Assembly (NCBI GenBank): GCA_045801465.1
Contig: JBJMSU010000178.1
Location: 1 to 18,107, forward strand
Length of the DNA: 18,107 bases
Direction: 5' to 3'
DNA from: DATFWC01 sp045801465
GTDB taxonomy: Bacteria > Pseudomonadota > Alphaproteobacteria > Rhizobiales > Xanthobacteraceae
Made by a program: the position numbers and the translations under genes. Shown one piece after another: positions 17,301-18,107 of the stretch. The notes beneath the pieces are model-generated. The model did not search any database and was not told the DNA's origin. It saw only the letters and a list, made by a program, of their open reading frames with translations. Position 1 is the stretch's first letter, and each line of letters begins with the position of its first letter.

Positions 17301-18107
17301 ATGGCCGCCTATATCGTCCGCCGCATCCTGTTCATGATCCCCACGATCTTCGGGATCATGCTGGTCTCCTTCCTGGTGGTGCAGTTCGCGCCGGGCGGGC
17401 CGGTCGAGCGCGTGATCGCGCAGCTCTCCGGCTCCGACACCGGCGCAACGTCGCGCATCTCGGGCTCGCAGAGCGGCGACTTCGGGTCGCGCGGACAGGT
17501 CCAGGGCGGCTCCCAGGTGGATGCCACGACCTCGAAGTACCGCGGCGCGCAGGGGCTCGATCCCGAATTCATCAAGAGCCTGGAGAAGCAGTTCGGCTTC
17601 GACAAGCCGGCTTGGCAACGCTTCCTGCTGATGATCTGGAACTACGCGACCTTCGATTTCGGCAAGAGCTTCTTCCGCGACGTCAGCGTACTGCAGCTCA
17701 TCAAGGAGAAACTCCCCGTCTCGATGTCACTCGGCATCTGGATGACGCTGCTCGCTTACCTGATTTCGATCCCGCTCGGTATCCGCAAGGCGGTGAGCGA
17801 CGGCTCACGCTTCGATGTGTGGACCTCGACTCTCATCACGATCGGCTATTCGATCCCGGGATTCCTTTTCGCCATCCTGTTGATCATCTTGTTCGCCGGC
17901 GGCTCGTTCTGGGACATCTTCCCCTTGCGCGGCCTCACCTCCGACAACTGGTCGGCACTGCCGTGGTACGGCAAGATCGGCGATTATTTCTGGCATTTGA
18001 CCTTGCCGATCGTCTCGATGGGGCTGTCGGCCTTCGCTACCATCACGTTGCTGACGAAGAACTCGTTCCTCGATGAAATCCGCAAGCAATATGTGCTGAC
18101 CGCGCGG
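17301..18107 (+). CDS. yejB: Microcin C/oligopeptide ABC transporter permease YejB, cut by the right edge
   Basis: The ATG at 17301, with GAGGAG 7 bases upstream and 9 bases after the preceding stop, opens 269 codons without a stop to the window edge. The product begins MAAYIVRRILFMIPTIFGIM and matches E. coli YejB (364 residues) throughout. Shared stretches include FAPGGPVERVIAQ, YRGAQGLDPEFI, SIPLGIRKAVSDGSRFDVW, PGFLFAILLIILFAGGS and TKNSFLDEIRKQYVLTAR. It is one of the two membrane subunits (binding-protein-dependent transport family, PF00528). The window ends at the start of the EAA loop that docks the ATPase. A Gly/Ser/Gln-rich periplasmic insert occupies about residues 44-75. yejE and yejF should follow. 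Confidence 0.95.
   Translation, partial: MAAYIVRRILFMIPTIFGIMLVSFLVVQFAPGGPVERVIAQLSGSDTGATSRISGSQSGDFGSRGQVQGGSQVDATTSKYRGAQGLDPEFIKSLEKQFGFDKPAWQRFLLMIWNYATFDFGKSFFRDVSVLQLIKEKLPVSMSLGIWMTLLAYLISIPLGIRKAVSDGSRFDVWTSTLITIGYSIPGFLFAILLIILFAGGSFWDIFPLRGLTSDNWSALPWYGKIGDYFWHLTLPIVSMGLSAFATITLLTKNSFLDEIRKQYVLTAR

Noticed and set aside
16704..17618. A 304-codon minus-strand reading frame across the second yejA and the start of yejB
   Set aside because: It spans two well-recognised genes on the opposite strand and crosses their junction. It has no recognisable domain.

Overview
The window is a stretch of high-GC alphaproteobacterial chromosome. It most resembles the order Hyphomicrobiales (Rhizobiales), in or near the Bradyrhizobium/Xanthobacteraceae group. 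The reasons are a CycM-type membrane-anchored cytochrome c, a kdsB-pheA pair, a Yej locus with two Tat-exported binding proteins, an alphaproteobacterial ACT motif in PheA, and intergenic palindromes of the kind scattered through those genomes. This placement is inferred from memory of the families, not from a search. I see no rRNA, tRNA, CRISPR array, insertion sequence, phage gene or integrase.

Layout from left to right. The start of an unrecognised gene runs off the left edge on the minus strand (1-87). A gene-free stretch with two strong palindromic elements follows (88-356). Next come a membrane acyltransferase (minus) and a small thioredoxin (minus). The ATP-dependent helicase gene hrpB (plus) diverges from the thioredoxin gene. 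After it lie a membrane-anchored retropepsin-like aspartic protease and a phosphomannomutase/phosphoglucomutase (both plus), separated by a heptamer-repeat spacer. Convergent with the mutase are a tiny secreted protein gene, a class C beta-lactamase-family serine hydrolase and an MHYT-PAS chemoreceptor (all minus).

The right third begins with pheA and kdsB (minus; transcribed kdsB then pheA), which diverge from cycM (plus). It ends with a tight plus-strand operon: two paralogous oligopeptide-type binding proteins of the YejA family, whose genes overlap by 4 bp, then yejB, whose reading frame is still open at the right edge. The permease yejE and the ATPase yejF would be expected just beyond it.

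Most genes are housekeeping or general metabolism: aromatic amino acid synthesis, LPS Kdo activation, sugar-phosphate interconversion, respiratory electron transfer and peptide uptake. No clearly new multi-gene system is visible. The most noteworthy items are the chemoreceptor with an integral MHYT sensor and no HAMP domain, the duplicated Tat-dependent YejA genes, a two-hairpin palindromic repeat, a heptamer-repeat spacer and an unstudied small secreted protein.
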